A DNA stretch of 64,000 nt, taken from the NCBI RefSeq assembly GCF_003595195.1, contig NZ_CP032418.1, forward strand, positions 1,913,501 to 1,977,500, in the 5' to 3' direction. Numbering within the stretch: position 1 is the first letter of the stretch; every line of letters begins with the position of its first letter. Positions 9,270 to 17,839 of the stretch are shown here, piece by piece. Under the pieces are notes generated by a model. That model did no database searches, was not told the origin of the DNA, and saw nothing but the letters and a program-made list of their open reading frames with translations. The position numbers and the translations under genes are program-made. This stretch comes from Paenisporosarcina cavernae. GTDB taxonomy: Bacteria; Bacillota; Bacilli; Bacillales_A; Planococcaceae.

Positions 9270-9788
9270 ATGAACATTTATTTGACGAACGGAACGCCTG
9301 AATTTATGAAGTCATTAAAACAGAAAAACGCGAACGAAAAAATGGTCGTTATGTATGGCGAAGGAAATGCCGTATTACTTCATGAAACAGATGGAAAAAC
9401 AGTATTCGCAACACCTCGTAAATATGAAGTGATTGATTCGGCAGGTGAATTAAGTGAAAACGGCTTCTTCGTTTTTAATAATATTCCTGTCACAGAAGAA
9501 GGACGTCCTATTTTCGAACACCGTTTTACCAATCGCGCACGTGCAATTGAAGACGAACCAGGATTTATTGCCATTCGTGTATTACGTCCTTTAGATTCGG
9601 ATACGTATATTGTGGTGACAGAATGGACTGGACCTAGCTCATTTGAAGCATGGCAATCTTCTTCTGCTTACGATAAAGCACACGCAAAGCGCGGAACAGA
9701 AGAAGGCATTGACAAAAAACCAAACATTTTCTCTAGTGCATCTTATGTAACGAAGTATTTCACAGAAAGAAGTACGGAAGAAGAATAG
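9270..9788 (+). CDS. hmoB: Haem-degrading monooxygenase HmoB
   Basis: A 172-residue protein very like B. subtilis HmoB (YhgC), an IsdG-like enzyme that opens the haem ring and releases iron. The C-terminal ABM domain (about 85-160) has the typical NRARAIEDEPGF and VVTEWTGPSSFEAWQSS segments; the N-terminal half is the HmoB-specific extension. ATG follows CGGAGGG with 8-nt spacing. Its divergent position beside the haem biosynthesis operon fits haem turnover. Confidence 0.9.
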   Translation: MNIYLTNGTPEFMKSLKQKNANEKMVVMYGEGNAVLLHETDGKTVFATPRKYEVIDSAGELSENGFFVFNNIPVTEEGRPIFEHRFTNRARAIEDEPGFIAIRVLRPLDSDTYIVVTEWTGPSSFEAWQSSSAYDKAHAKRGTEEGIDKKPNIFSSASYVTKYFTERSTEEE

Positions 9789-9792
9789 ATTG

Positions 9793-9835
9793 AAAAGAGC
9801 GTATCGGATGAGAAAATCCAATACGCTCTTTTTTG
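9793..9835 (+). terminator. Intrinsic terminator of hmoB
   Basis: A stem AAAAGAGCGTAT..GGAT / ATCC..ATACGCTCTTTT followed by a T run. Confidence 0.85.
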
Positions 9836-9850
9836 TCTTTGATCGTTTTT

Positions 9851-10051
9851 CTATCTAGTTGTATCGTCCTTTTCGAACTCGCTTTCAATCTCATCAGCCG
9901 TCACAATCGGTTTCGGCTTTTCCATTTCATACTTCGCCACCAAGATTTTAGCGATGTCTGATTTATTGATCGCATCTTTCACGGCTAAGTAAATCACAAA
10001 GTATGTAATGACTAACCCTATCAGCCACATGAATATCCCTAATAATCCCAT
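9851..10051 (-). CDS. Small single-pass membrane protein downstream of ecsB
   Basis: A 66-residue protein with one strong membrane helix (about 4-26, LLGIFMWLIGLVITYFVIYL) and a charged cytoplasmic-type tail ending in acidic residues. GGGGGAG precedes the ATG with good spacing. It follows ecsB by 18 bp on the same strand, so it probably belongs to the ecs operon. B. subtilis has the larger ecsC at this place; this protein does not resemble EcsC. I do not recognise its family. Confidence 0.7.
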   Translation of the reverse strand: MGLLGIFMWLIGLVITYFVIYLAVKDAINKSDIAKILVAKYEMEKPKPIVTADEIESEFEKDDTTR

Positions 10052-10069
10052 TCCAATCTCCCCCTCTGT

Positions 10070-11269
10070 TTATCTCTTCTTATATCTCACAACGCTCTGT
10101 GACACCACAACATGTAAAAATGCCAAAATCCCTACATGCAGGATCGGAACTTTTGTTAGGATTGCCGTGACGATTAGAACAATCAGTTGCACGAACTGTG
10201 CTGTAGAAACGACATTTGCGGCAGCTTGACGTCTCGTCTCTTCTGATACTGCTGGGAATAAAGCATCCAATTTAAATTCGGACTGTTGACTTAATGCCGC
10301 TTTTAACTGAAGTACGGTGGCAAATGCGAATACCGCTGTAAGCGCATATTGTACAAACGAGATATCGACAAGCGCGATGATAACCGCAAGGATGAGCGTT
10401 AAGCGAACCCATAAATAAAAAGTATCGCTAGACCGAATGAATTTTCTTGCCAATAAATATGTCTCCGCATTTTTCTGTTTATACGGAATCACTGAAAATA
10501 AACCATCTGCATACTTTCTTCGACGAATCGACGGTGTAATATGTGGAACATCCGTGAAGTTATTAGCAAAACGATAAAATCGCATCATTCGTCTATTTTC
10601 CATTTCGATAAATGTCTCAAATGGAAACGCTACATTCTCTTTTTTGCGCTGAAGAACTAGGTGAAATACAACAAATACTAACAGGCTAATTCCGACAAAT
10701 AACCAGCTCTCTTTAAACAGGAAGAAAAAGATAACCCCTTGTAGTAAAAATCGTACCAATCGATCGATCCAAGCCCCTTGTCCATTAAAATGCCAGAGAA
10801 GTGACATTTCATGTTGCACAGAAAAGTGTTTCATTGCCAAAACAAGCACTGCTGTTACTAATAAAGTGGTGGCGCTTACCCCTTCGACTTTCGTTAACAA
10901 TGGAATACTGACAATTAAAATTAGAAGTGGAATCCACACTTGTGAGAAAAAAGTCCATGTTGTCGCCTTCTTCATATAGGCATGTAATTGCGTTTCGAGT
11001 GGCAGAAAAAATACTTTGTCCGCTTCCTTGAATAGTGTGACTGGTTTACTTAGAAGTAGCGTCACGGAAAGAAGAACGCTAACTAGCACTTCTCCAGGGA
11101 AATCTGCGGGAGCACGTTTTAGCCATTCACTGTACTGATAGCCCCCTGCCCCTATTGCAAAAACAAGCGCAAACGCTAAATGGCCAGTAAAAATATATTG
11201 CACATATTTTTGAAGTTCTTCTATATAAGACTGAAATCGTTTATTCCAAAAATCAAGCAAGCTTTTCAT
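10070..11269 (-). CDS. ecsB: ABC transporter permease EcsB
   Basis: A 399-residue polytopic membrane protein with at least eight hydrophobic segments (for example about 27-45, 55-75, 105-145, 165-205, 285-320, 360-390). It is encoded directly after, and overlapping, the EcsA ATPase. In B. subtilis EcsAB is needed for proper secretion, competence and intramembrane protease RasP function; the transported substrate is not firmly known. The order (hit divergent, prsA nearby) matches B. subtilis. Confidence 0.9.
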   Translation of the reverse strand: MKSLLDFWNKRFQSYIEELQKYVQYIFTGHLAFALVFAIGAGGYQYSEWLKRAPADFPGEVLVSVLLSVTLLLSKPVTLFKEADKVFFLPLETQLHAYMKKATTWTFFSQVWIPLLILIVSIPLLTKVEGVSATTLLVTAVLVLAMKHFSVQHEMSLLWHFNGQGAWIDRLVRFLLQGVIFFFLFKESWLFVGISLLVFVVFHLVLQRKKENVAFPFETFIEMENRRMMRFYRFANNFTDVPHITPSIRRRKYADGLFSVIPYKQKNAETYLLARKFIRSSDTFYLWVRLTLILAVIIALVDISFVQYALTAVFAFATVLQLKAALSQQSEFKLDALFPAVSEETRRQAAANVVSTAQFVQLIVLIVTAILTKVPILHVGILAFLHVVVSQSVVRYKKR

Positions 11270-12002
11270 CGTCTTGCTCCTTTGTCATCTCAATGTACAA
11301 GTCATCGAGGGTGGCATGCGGCATTCCAAACTCCTTGCGCAGCTGATCCATCGTGCCACTAGCGCGTACACGCCCGTGATGCAGAAGAATAATACGGTCA
11401 CAGTACCGTTCTGCTGTCGCCAATACGTGCGTTGACATCAGAACTGCAGCACCACGTTGCTTACGACTTTCCATTTGCTGAAGTAACGATTGAATACCGA
11501 GTGGATCCAGTCCAACGAATGGTTCATCAATCATGTAAAGAGTTGGTTCCACTAAGAATGCGCACATAATCATTACTTTTTGGCGCATACCTTTCGAGAA
11601 ATGCGAAGGAAACCAATTTAAGCGTTTTTCCAATCGAAATTCTTTTAAGAGTAATTCGCTTCGCTGCTGAAGCGTTTGCTCGTCAATACCATATGCCATC
11701 GCTGTTAGCTCTAAATGTTCTTTTAACGTAAGCTCGTCATATAAAATAGGCGTTTCTGGAATATAGCTAAAAGATGTACGATACGCACTTGGATTTTCTG
11801 AAAAGGTCGTTCCATTGATGGAGATCGTTCCAATTCTTGGTTCCATCATTCCAATAATATGTTTAATCGTTGTACTCTTCCCAGCGCCGTTTAGTCCAAT
11901 CAGGCCAACTAACTCCCCTGGCTCGATTTTGAATGAAATCTCATGCAACACATCTTTACGGGTGTAGCCACCTGTTACATGGTCCACGTGTAAAATACTC
12001 AT
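11253..12002 (-). CDS. ecsA: ABC transporter ATP-binding protein EcsA
   Basis: A 249-residue ABC ATPase with Walker A GLNGAGKST (about 36-44), Q-loop region, signature FSKGMRQ (about 138) and Walker B TLYMIDEP (about 158), followed by the switch His in STHV. The ATG at 12002 has GAGGTG at 5-nt spacing; a TTG one codon earlier is too close to the ribosome site. Its 3' end overlaps ecsB by 17 nt, indicating coupling. It is divergent from hit. Confidence 0.93.
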   Translation of the reverse strand: MSILHVDHVTGGYTRKDVLHEISFKIEPGELVGLIGLNGAGKSTTIKHIIGMMEPRIGTISINGTTFSENPSAYRTSFSYIPETPILYDELTLKEHLELTAMAYGIDEQTLQQRSELLLKEFRLEKRLNWFPSHFSKGMRQKVMIMCAFLVEPTLYMIDEPFVGLDPLGIQSLLQQMESRKQRGAAVLMSTHVLATAERYCDRIILLHHGRVRASGTMDQLRKEFGMPHATLDDLYIEMTKEQDDEKLA

Positions 12003-12066
12003 CAAGTCACCTCATTTTGTGATTTTAGTGTATCATATCTTCATATACGAAAAAGGAGTGACGCAT

Positions 12067-12489
12067 ATGACTGAATGTTTGTTTTGTAAATTAGTAGACG
12101 GATCAATTCCTGCTACGAAAGTGTACGAAGATGACAAAGTACTTGCGTTTATGGATATTATGCCATTAACGAAAGGTCACACATTACTCATTCCAAAAGC
12201 GCATCACGCATCGATTCAAGAAATGCCACCGGAAGAAGCGGCGCATTTATTTTCGGTCGCACCTAAAATCGCACGCGCAATTGAAGATGCTTTCGAACCG
12301 CACGGCTTAAACTTGTTAAACAATAATGGCGCACCAGCAGGGCAAAGTGTCTTCCATTTCCATTTACACTTCATCCCTCGTTATAACGAAAAAGACGGGT
12401 TGAAAGTATCATGGAAAACAAAAGAAAAAGAATTTTCTATGGATGATTTTGCCGAACACGCGAAAGAAATACAAGCAAAACTATCCTAA
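12067..12489 (+). CDS. hit: HIT family protein Hit
   Basis: A 140-residue histidine-triad nucleotide-binding protein. An N-terminal zinc-type CLFC pair precedes the HIT core, and the catalytic triad HFHLHFIPR lies near residues 99-107. The start at 12067 follows AAAAAGGAGTGACGCAT; the upstream in-frame extension lacks a ribosome site. Located divergent to ecsA as in B. subtilis. Family members hydrolyse nucleoside phosphoramidates or AMP adducts; the in vivo substrate is unknown. Confidence 0.93.
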   Translation: MTECLFCKLVDGSIPATKVYEDDKVLAFMDIMPLTKGHTLLIPKAHHASIQEMPPEEAAHLFSVAPKIARAIEDAFEPHGLNLLNNNGAPAGQSVFHFHLHFIPRYNEKDGLKVSWKTKEKEFSMDDFAEHAKEIQAKLS

Positions 12490-12500
12490 TAATTCCCACT

Positions 12501-12539
12501 GCAGAGAAACTTGGTATCGCCGAGCTTCTCTGCTTTTTT
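12501..12539 (+). terminator. Intrinsic terminator of hit
   Basis: GCAGAGAA / TTCTCTGC stem with an 18-nt loop region and a six-T tail. Confidence 0.8.
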
Positions 12540-12662
12540 CATGGCAATGAAATTCGGCATCATACTTGGTGACATGAATATTGGATGCCATTCTATATAG
12601 AAACAGCCTTACCAATCCTACCGAAGAAGAAACACTTGCTTCTGAGTGCGAAACACGGTACA

Positions 12663-12741
12663 CTCTCCTATAAGTTCTCGCAAACGGCAATAAGTGCACG
12701 TTTGGGGAATGAAAAAAATAGCAGAGTCTAGGAGAGATGAG
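12663..12741 (+). promoter_or_regulatory. Putative TRAP-binding site and SD-sequestering element of trpP
   Basis: Five NAG triplets at a strict 5-nt period: TAG (12719-21), GAG (12724-26), TAG (12729-31), GAG (12734-36), GAG (12739-41). They overlap the trpP ribosome site and end 3 nt before the ATG. TRAP binds (G/U)AG repeats separated by 2-3 nt and represses trpP in B. subtilis by this layout. Upstream, CTCTCCTA (12663-12670) is the exact complement of TAGGAGAG (12729-12736), and could mask the ribosome site; CACTC there can instead pair with GAGTG near 12645. Confidence 0.6.
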
Positions 12742-12744
12742 AAA

Positions 12745-13272
12745 ATGAATACGAAACAACTTGTACTTATGTCCATGCTTATTGCATTGGGCACCGCATT
12801 ATATTTGGTTATCCCCGGATTTAACGGAGGAATGAAACCAGATTTCATGCTAACGATGATGTTTATTGGCATTCTTTTATTCCCAAAAGCGTCACATGTC
12901 TTTTTACTAGGAACCGTAACGGGAATTTTATCTGGATTATTTTCCACGTTTCCCGCAGGATTTATTCCAAACGTTGTAGACAAAGTAGCAACTGCATTTT
13001 TGTTCTACATCGCGATTCTTTTATTGAAAAAAGTATCACAACATATCCTCGTTTCCACGGTTTTGACAGCCGTTGGCACCATATTATCTGGAAGCATATT
13101 CTTAAGCGTTGCGATTTTCTTAATGGGCGTTAACGTTCCGTTTATCGGACTATTTCTTACAGTCGTATTGCCTGCAGTCGCGCTAAATGCTCTCGCTTTC
13201 TTTATCATGTATCCAATCGTGCTACAACTTATGAAACGATCAAACATGCAACCAATCAGTTTAAGCGCATAA
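12745..13272 (+). CDS. trpP: Tryptophan transporter TrpP
   Basis: A 175-residue membrane protein of the TrpP (YhaG) family. The N-terminal region KQLVLMSMLIALGTALYLVIP and the motif GGMKPDFMLTMMFIGILLFP are characteristic, and about five membrane helices follow. ATG at 12745 is preceded by TAGGAGAG; the in-frame upstream extension is the leader. The putative TRAP site over the ribosome site supports a tryptophan-related role. In B. subtilis trpP lies in the same hit-yhaH-trpP-scoC neighbourhood; here serC is missing from it. Confidence 0.88.
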   Translation: MNTKQLVLMSMLIALGTALYLVIPGFNGGMKPDFMLTMMFIGILLFPKASHVFLLGTVTGILSGLFSTFPAGFIPNVVDKVATAFLFYIAILLLKKVSQHILVSTVLTAVGTILSGSIFLSVAIFLMGVNVPFIGLFLTVVLPAVALNALAFFIMYPIVLQLMKRSNMQPISLSA

Positions 13273-13277
13273 TATAA

Positions 13278-13314
13278 CCGCCAGCTTCCTAACTCAAGGA
13301 GAGCTGGTTTTTTT
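13278..13314 (+). terminator. Intrinsic terminator of trpP
   Basis: CCAGCTTCC / GGAGAGCTGG stem (one bulge) and a seven-T tail. Confidence 0.8.
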
Positions 13315-13482
13315 ATGCGGCACGGGTCAGGGATGGACGTTTACGATTTAGGATCGGCTATACTATACATTCTCACACAACGCTATTTTCACGGAATATC
13401 TATACAGCATTTCCTACAAATGTTTTAATAGTTCTAGAAGAAGGAAATACATAGACTATAGACATTCGAAGGGAGCCCTAAC

Positions 13483-13872
13483 GTGATGAAAGCATCCACA
13501 TTTACACTAGGAATTGTTTCTGGCATTGTAGTTGGCACAGCGGCAGTATTATTCTCTACTCCCCAAACTGGCCAAGAACTACGCGGAAACGTAAAAGTAC
13601 AATCGCAAAACTTAAAACAAAAACTTCAAGAAGTAAAATTTCATGTGCGAGACTTAACCTCTTCCATTCAACAACTCACAGCGGAAGCAAAAAACGAGTT
13701 GCCAGAAACCATCAATGGAATTAAGCAATCGTTACATGACTGGCAAGGAGAAATCGCGCCAATCCAAGAAAACTTACAACAAGAACTAAACTCGATCCAA
13801 CTTGCAATGGAAGATCTTGAAAAAACACTAAGAGAACATCAAAAAGAAAAGAATTCGGAGACGACTAATTGA
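13483..13872 (+). CDS. yhaH: YtxH-like protein (YhaH)
   Basis: A 129-residue protein: N-terminal membrane helix (about 7-26) ending in the small-residue GTAAVLFSTPQTGQELR motif typical of YtxH/YhaH proteins, then an amphipathic, Gln/Glu/Lys-rich coiled-coil tail (about 40-125). Either GTG 13483 or ATG 13486 may be used behind GGGAG. The TGA stop lies inside the terminator loop. Position next to hit and trpP matches B. subtilis yhaH. Molecular role unknown; likely envelope-associated. Confidence 0.8.
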   Translation: MMKASTFTLGIVSGIVVGTAAVLFSTPQTGQELRGNVKVQSQNLKQKLQEVKFHVRDLTSSIQQLTAEAKNELPETINGIKQSLHDWQGEIAPIQENLQQELNSIQLAMEDLEKTLREHQKEKNSETTN

Positions 13873-13887
13873 TTAGTCGTCTTTTTT
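13859..13887 (+). terminator. Intrinsic terminator of yhaH
   Basis: Perfect 11-bp stem AGACGACTAAT / ATTAGTCGTCT with a 2-nt loop and T tail; it overlaps the stop codon of yhaH. Repeat array 2 begins 21 bp downstream. Confidence 0.85.
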
Positions 13888-13907
13888 AATGGAAAGATTG
13901 TGCGGAA

Positions 13908-14117
13908 AATGGGACATTTTTTGGCGACATTAGGACACTTTTTGGCGACATTAGGACACTTCGCGTCAACTTTAGGACACTTCGCGTCAACTTCAGGACA
14001 CTTCGCTTCAACTTCAGGACACTTTTGCCGGACATTAGGACACTTTCACCAAACATTAGGACACTTCGCGTCAACTTCAGGACACTTCGCCTCAACTTCA
14101 GGACACTTTCTTCAATA
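13908..14117 (+). repeat. 21-bp tandem repeat array 2 (10 units)
   Basis: Ten contiguous 21-bp units with core (A/T)TTAGGACACTT or TTCAGGACACTT; the commonest second half is TCGCGTCAAC. The first unit is divergent (AATGGGACATT). It lies between the yhaH terminator and the scoC promoter region, in the same orientation as arrays 1, 3 and 4. In the rest of the 13873-14238 gap I see only AT-rich sequence that should hold the scoC promoter. Confidence 0.95.
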
Positions 14118-14238
14118 CACAAGAACACTTTCCTAAAACTTTATAAATTGACGAATAATTTTCATTATTCTAACTTTCCACTCTTTTGTTTTATTGCTAT
14201 AATGATAAAAACGTTTTTTTGAGAAAGTGGGAAAAAAT

Positions 14239-14805
14239 GTGTCCGAGAAAAATTACACGTTGAAGGAAGCAATGCTCTACAGCCAAAGGATTGCTCAGTT
14301 GGCAAAGGCTTTATGGAAGGCTGTTGAAAAGGATTGGCAGCTTTGGATAAAACCTTATGACTTGAATATTAATGAACATCACATATTATGGATATCCTAT
14401 CATTTAAAGGGTGCATCGATTTCTGATGTGGCAAAATTTGGCGTGATGCACGTTTCGACTGCCTTCAATTTTTCGAAGAAGTTGGAAGAACGTGGGCTCC
14501 TTACTTTTTCTAAGCGAGATGATGATAAGCGAAATACGTATGTGGAGTTAACACCGCAGGGTGAAAGTTTATTGCTTGATATGATTGCGAATTATCATGA
14601 TACGCCTCATAGCGTGATTGAGGGTTCATTGCCAATTAAAGAGTTGTATGGTCGTTTCCCAGATTTCATGGAAGTAATGGCGGTGATTCGCAATATTTAT
14701 GGGGAAGATTTTATGGAGATTTTTGAACATTCCTTTAAAAATATTGATCAGCGTTTCGATCAAGTAGAGGAAAAATTAAATCTACAAAAGATGCCGTTAG
14801 AATAA
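14239..14805 (+). CDS. scoC: MarR-family transition-state regulator ScoC (Hpr)
   Basis: A 188-residue MarR-type regulator. The segment [51 protein letters not shown] is almost the B. subtilis Hpr winged-helix domain, a repressor of exoprotease and sporulation genes. The start GTG at 14239 has AGAAAGTGGG with 7-nt spacing; the upstream GTG at 14227 has none. The C-terminus is shorter than in B. subtilis. It sits near prsA and ecsAB, other genes of protein secretion. Confidence 0.93.
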   Translation: MSEKNYTLKEAMLYSQRIAQLAKALWKAVEKDWQLWIKPYDLNINEHHILWISYHLKGASISDVAKFGVMHVSTAFNFSKKLEERGLLTFSKRDDDKRNTYVELTPQGESLLLDMIANYHDTPHSVIEGSLPIKELYGRFPDFMEVMAVIRNIYGEDFMEIFEHSFKNIDQRFDQVEEKLNLQKMPLE

Positions 14806-14914
14806 CGTTGAAAGCGCTATCTAAAATGTAATATTCGAGTGGTTGCATTTTCTGATCAAAGAGAGTATTGTATCTATTCGTAAGTACTTTTGAAATGATT
14901 AGGAGATGCATACT

Positions 14915-15460
14915 GTGCACTGCTGGAAAACAATCAATGTACGAAAACAATACGGGTTCGATCGAATCTTTATGTTGTCTTCACTCATTGTATTAGCTGT
15001 ATTTTCAATTTTTTATGTGGCGATGGAAGTTACTCGTCAAGCAGACTTGTCTGATCAAGGATTCGGCATCTTTTTTGCCAGTTTCCTGTTACTATATCCC
15101 ACTCACAAATTAATTCATTATTTACCACTGATTCGGTATCGGAAAGAAGTTCGTTTTTATGTAAAGCGACAATTAGGGATTATTCCTATTTTAGTGATTC
15201 GCATTAAAGAGCCTATTCCGAAGACTCGTTTTTTGTTCGCCCTGTTAGCACCTTTTGTGCTAATAAATGGTGTATTAATCGCGGGGGCAATTCTTTTTCC
15301 GATGTTTAATCACTACTTCACAATGCTACTTGCTTATCATTGTGGAATTTGTTTGATAGACTTACTGTATATCAAAAATTTGGCCCGTTCGCCAAAACTT
15401 GCTCTGATTGAAGAGACTGACAATGGCTACGAAATTCTCGTACCTCCAGTATCTGTTTAA
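14915..15460 (+). CDS. DUF3267-like membrane protein (putative zincin)
   Basis: A 181-residue membrane protein with about four hydrophobic segments (roughly 17-38, 48-65, 100-130, 135-155). THKLIHYLP (near 63-71) contains an HxxxH pattern as in DUF3267 putative zinc peptidases, but the usual Glu is Leu/Ile, so activity is doubtful. I chose GTG 14915 because AGGAG abuts the earlier ATG at 14906 with no spacing. It is followed by a small membrane gene at 32-bp distance, probably in one transcript after scoC. Confidence 0.65.
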   Translation: MHCWKTINVRKQYGFDRIFMLSSLIVLAVFSIFYVAMEVTRQADLSDQGFGIFFASFLLLYPTHKLIHYLPLIRYRKEVRFYVKRQLGIIPILVIRIKEPIPKTRFLFALLAPFVLINGVLIAGAILFPMFNHYFTMLLAYHCGICLIDLLYIKNLARSPKLALIEETDNGYEILVPPVSV

Positions 15461-15492
15461 GATCGGACGCTTCAGAGAGAGGGGGAGAGTTT

Positions 15493-15678
15493 GTGATTAT
15501 TGCAGTTGTTGTGATTTTCTCAATCTTTTATCTGTTTCAAATTAATCGAATGACATACGCCTTATGTATGCAACGAGAGATTCCCGAAGAGAAACAAACG
15601 AAGATTTTCCGAACAATTAATGTTCTGATTACGATCCTTCTTGTTTCTTTTTATGTAGAAATTCTGTTAACAGCATAA
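15493..15678 (+). CDS. Small two-helix membrane protein
   Basis: A 61-residue protein with two hydrophobic segments (about 2-17 and 42-60) joined by a charged, Cys-containing loop. GTG start behind GGGGGAGA. It follows the DUF3267-like gene by 32 bp and precedes a strong terminator. Family not recognised. Confidence 0.6.
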   Translation: MIIAVVVIFSIFYLFQINRMTYALCMQREIPEEKQTKIFRTINVLITILLVSFYVEILLTA

Positions 15679-15718
15679 AAGCTCGTGTACCTGTAAAACA
15701 GGTACATGAGCTTTTTTT
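15677..15718. terminator. Intrinsic terminator shared by the scoC group and yjcZ
   Basis: AAAAGCTCGTGTACCTGT / ACAGGTACATGAGCTTTT, about 18 paired bases with a 3-nt loop and T run on the plus strand; the minus strand also has an A/T-rich flank. Confidence 0.88.
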
Positions 15719-15809
15719 AGTACAAGAATGCTGCCCCAACAATAATTAACAAGATGAAAAGTACGACAATCAATGCAAAGTTTGATTGACAAGGATATCC
15801 TCCACTCAC
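15717..15809 (-). CDS. YjcZ family sporulation protein
   Basis: A 30-residue peptide beginning SGGYPCQSNFALIVVLFILL and ending in Gly/Ala-Phe-Leu-Tyr. This arrangement (Gly-rich start, single hydrophobic helix) is the YjcZ/YjcM-type sporulation peptide family. GTG start preceded by GGAGGGG on the minus strand. It is convergent to the preceding genes and divergent to prsA. Its presence supports a spore-forming host. Confidence 0.8.
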   Translation of the reverse strand: MSGGYPCQSNFALIVVLFILLIIVGAAFLY

Positions 15810-15946
15810 GCGAACCCCTCCTTTCTCTATCTTTATGGTATGTAGGAGATTGCACCCATTTTAGGCATTTGAGGGAACTATTTTTGTTTTTCCATCGTTT
15901 ATGGTATAGTAACTTCTGCATCGAGAAGACAGATAGGAGCGATAAC

Positions 15947-16855
15947 ATGAAAAAATCAGTATTAGCATTATCCATTGCAGCTTCTGCATTAGCGTTAGGT
16001 GCATGTAATGATGAATCAGCATCCGATTCAGCTGTAGTGGCAACATCAAAAGCTGGAGACGTGACAAAAGACGATCTTTATCAAGAAATGAAAGAATCCG
16101 TTGGCGATCAAGCACTTCAAGTATTATTAATTGAAAAAGTACTTGCAGATAAATATGAAGTTACGGACAAAGAAGTACAGGCTGAATTTGACAAGCAAAA
16201 GAAGGAAATGGGCGATAGTTTCGAACAAACACTTCAAGCTCAAGGTCAAACAGAAGAAAGCTTTAAAAAATATCTTCGTTTAAATATTCTTCAAGAAAAA
16301 GCACTAACAGATGGTGTGGAAGTTTCAGATGAAGATGTGAAAGCTTATTACGATCGTATGAAAACAGAGCTTAACGCTCGTCACATCTTAGTAGATGATG
16401 AAGAAACAGCTAAAGAAGTGAAAAAGAAATTAGAAGATGGTGGAGATTTTGCAGCGCTTGCGAAAGAATACTCTACTGAACAAGCTGCACAACAAACTGG
16501 TGGAGACCTTGGATGGTTCGGTCCAGATAAAATGGTGGCGGAATTTACAGATGCTGCGTATGCACTTGATGTAAATGAAATCAGTGAACCTGTGAAATCA
16601 CAGTTTGGTTATCACATTATCCAAGTAACGGAAAAACGTGAAGTTGAAGTTGACGGTACATTGGATGAAAAGAAAGATGAAATCAAAAAAGAACTACAAA
16701 TGAAAAACGCAGATCAAGCTTCTTTATTACCAAAAGTTTCGAAGATGATGAAAGATGCAGACATCGAAATTAAGGATGAAGACTTGAAAGGCGCTATCGA
16801 TCAAATTTTAAGCGCTGGTGAGCAGCAAGAAGAACCAGCACCAACTGAAGAGTAA
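15947..16855 (+). CDS. prsA: Foldase lipoprotein PrsA (peptidyl-prolyl isomerase)
   Basis: A 302-residue secreted lipoprotein that folds exported proteins outside the membrane. The signal peptide ends in the lipobox ALGAC with Cys near residue 20. A parvulin (PpiC) domain covers about 135-230, containing ARHILVDDEETA and GGDLGWFG, flanked by N- and C-terminal helical chaperone regions. Start ATG 15947 follows AGGAG; the upstream in-frame sequence has no ribosome site and overlaps the yjcZ gene. The tail is Glu/Pro-rich. Confidence 0.95.
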   Translation: MKKSVLALSIAASALALGACNDESASDSAVVATSKAGDVTKDDLYQEMKESVGDQALQVLLIEKVLADKYEVTDKEVQAEFDKQKKEMGDSFEQTLQAQGQTEESFKKYLRLNILQEKALTDGVEVSDEDVKAYYDRMKTELNARHILVDDEETAKEVKKKLEDGGDFAALAKEYSTEQAAQQTGGDLGWFGPDKMVAEFTDAAYALDVNEISEPVKSQFGYHIIQVTEKREVEVDGTLDEKKDEIKKELQMKNADQASLLPKVSKMMKDADIEIKDEDLKGAIDQILSAGEQQEEPAPTEE

Positions 16856-16857
16856 AA

Positions 16858-16893
16858 AATTGGCCCTCCTAGATATTCTAGTGAGGGCCATTT
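16858..16893. terminator. Intrinsic terminator between prsA and yhaM
   Basis: GGCCCTC-CTAG / CTAG-TGAGGGCC stem with flanking AAT/ATT and a T run, between convergent genes. Confidence 0.8.
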
Positions 16894-16894
16894 T

Positions 16895-17839
16895 CTATTC
16901 ATCAAAGGTAGGTCGGTAGAAAGAACGATTATCAAGTGGAAACATTCTTTCGGAGAATTCTCCAGGAGGTGTTTTCTTCAATGCACGATTCAGCATATTC
17001 ATCTTCGCATCTATGTTATCAATGTAATGAAGAATTTCTGCTTCACGAATCATCGGTTTTTTCGGGCTTCCCCACTCTTCTTTTCCGTGATGAGAAAGTA
17101 CGAGGTGTTGGAGCACCATTACTTCTTCCCCTTCAATTTGCAATTCTTCTGCAGCCTTATCAATTTCCGTCACCATAATGGTAATATGACCTAGCAAATT
17201 TCCTTCGACCGTATAAGATGTTGCAATCGCACCTGAGAGCTCTCTCACCTTGCCAATATCGTGTAGGATAATTCCTGCATATAAAATATCGCGATTTAAT
17301 GTAGGATACAGCTCACAAAGTGCTTTTCCTAACTTTAGCATCGAGACAACGTGATCGATTAGTCCTGACACGTAGTCATGGTGATTTTTCGTTGCAGCTG
17401 GGTACGTCATAATTTTCGTTTGGTATTTTTTAAGAATATGGCGAGTTAAACGTTGAATATTTGCATTTTGCATTTCAAACAGAAATTGTTGCAACTCTTC
17501 CATTAGCACTTCTTTCGGTTTTTCCGCTGCTGGCACTAAATCGCTCAGTTGAATTCCTTCTTCTTCCTTCATAGGACGAATGCTTTTAATGCGCAATTGA
17601 TTTTTCCCTCGATAGTGATGAATTTCTCCACCCACTCGAACAATTGCCTCTGGATGATATAGTCTTTCATGTTCATCGGTTGTATCCCACAGTTTCGCTT
17701 CAATATCGCCACTCTTATCTTGAAGTATCAGCGTCATAAAAGGACTTCCTTGCGTCGTAACCGCTTTTGTCGCTTGTTTAATTAACAGGAAGTGATCAAC
17801 TGCTTCTCCTACTCCTAAAGTTGTAATACCTTTCATCAT
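16895..17839 (-). CDS. yhaM: 3'-5' exoribonuclease YhaM
   Basis: A 314-residue nuclease, the B. subtilis YhaM length. An N-terminal OB-fold (about 12-90) with [19 protein letters not shown] precedes an HD domain (about 160-285): H at HVVSMLKL and the [10 protein letters not shown] motif, then LSHHGK. YhaM trims RNA 3' ends and also acts on ssDNA. The ATG at 17839 overlaps the yhaN TGA (ATGA) and follows AAAGGAG, so longer upstream starts were rejected. It is the last gene of yhaO-yhaN-yhaM. Confidence 0.93.
   Translation of the reverse strand: MMKGITTLGVGEAVDHFLLIKQATKAVTTQGSPFMTLILQDKSGDIEAKLWDTTDEHERLYHPEAIVRVGGEIHHYRGKNQLRIKSIRPMKEEEGIQLSDLVPAAEKPKEVLMEELQQFLFEMQNANIQRLTRHILKKYQTKIMTYPAATKNHHDYVSGLIDHVVSMLKLGKALCELYPTLNRDILYAGIILHDIGKVRELSGAIATSYTVEGNLLGHITIMVTEIDKAAEELQIEGEEVMVLQHLVLSHHGKEEWGSPKKPMIREAEILHYIDNIDAKMNMLNRALKKTPPGEFSERMFPLDNRSFYRPTFDE

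Noticed and set aside
14906..14914. ATG start for the DUF3267-like gene
   Set aside because: AGGAG is directly adjacent to this ATG with no spacer; GTG 14915 has normal spacing.
14915..15460. Active zinc metalloprotease
   Set aside because: The candidate HxxxH site lacks the catalytic Glu, so only family-level assignment is justified.
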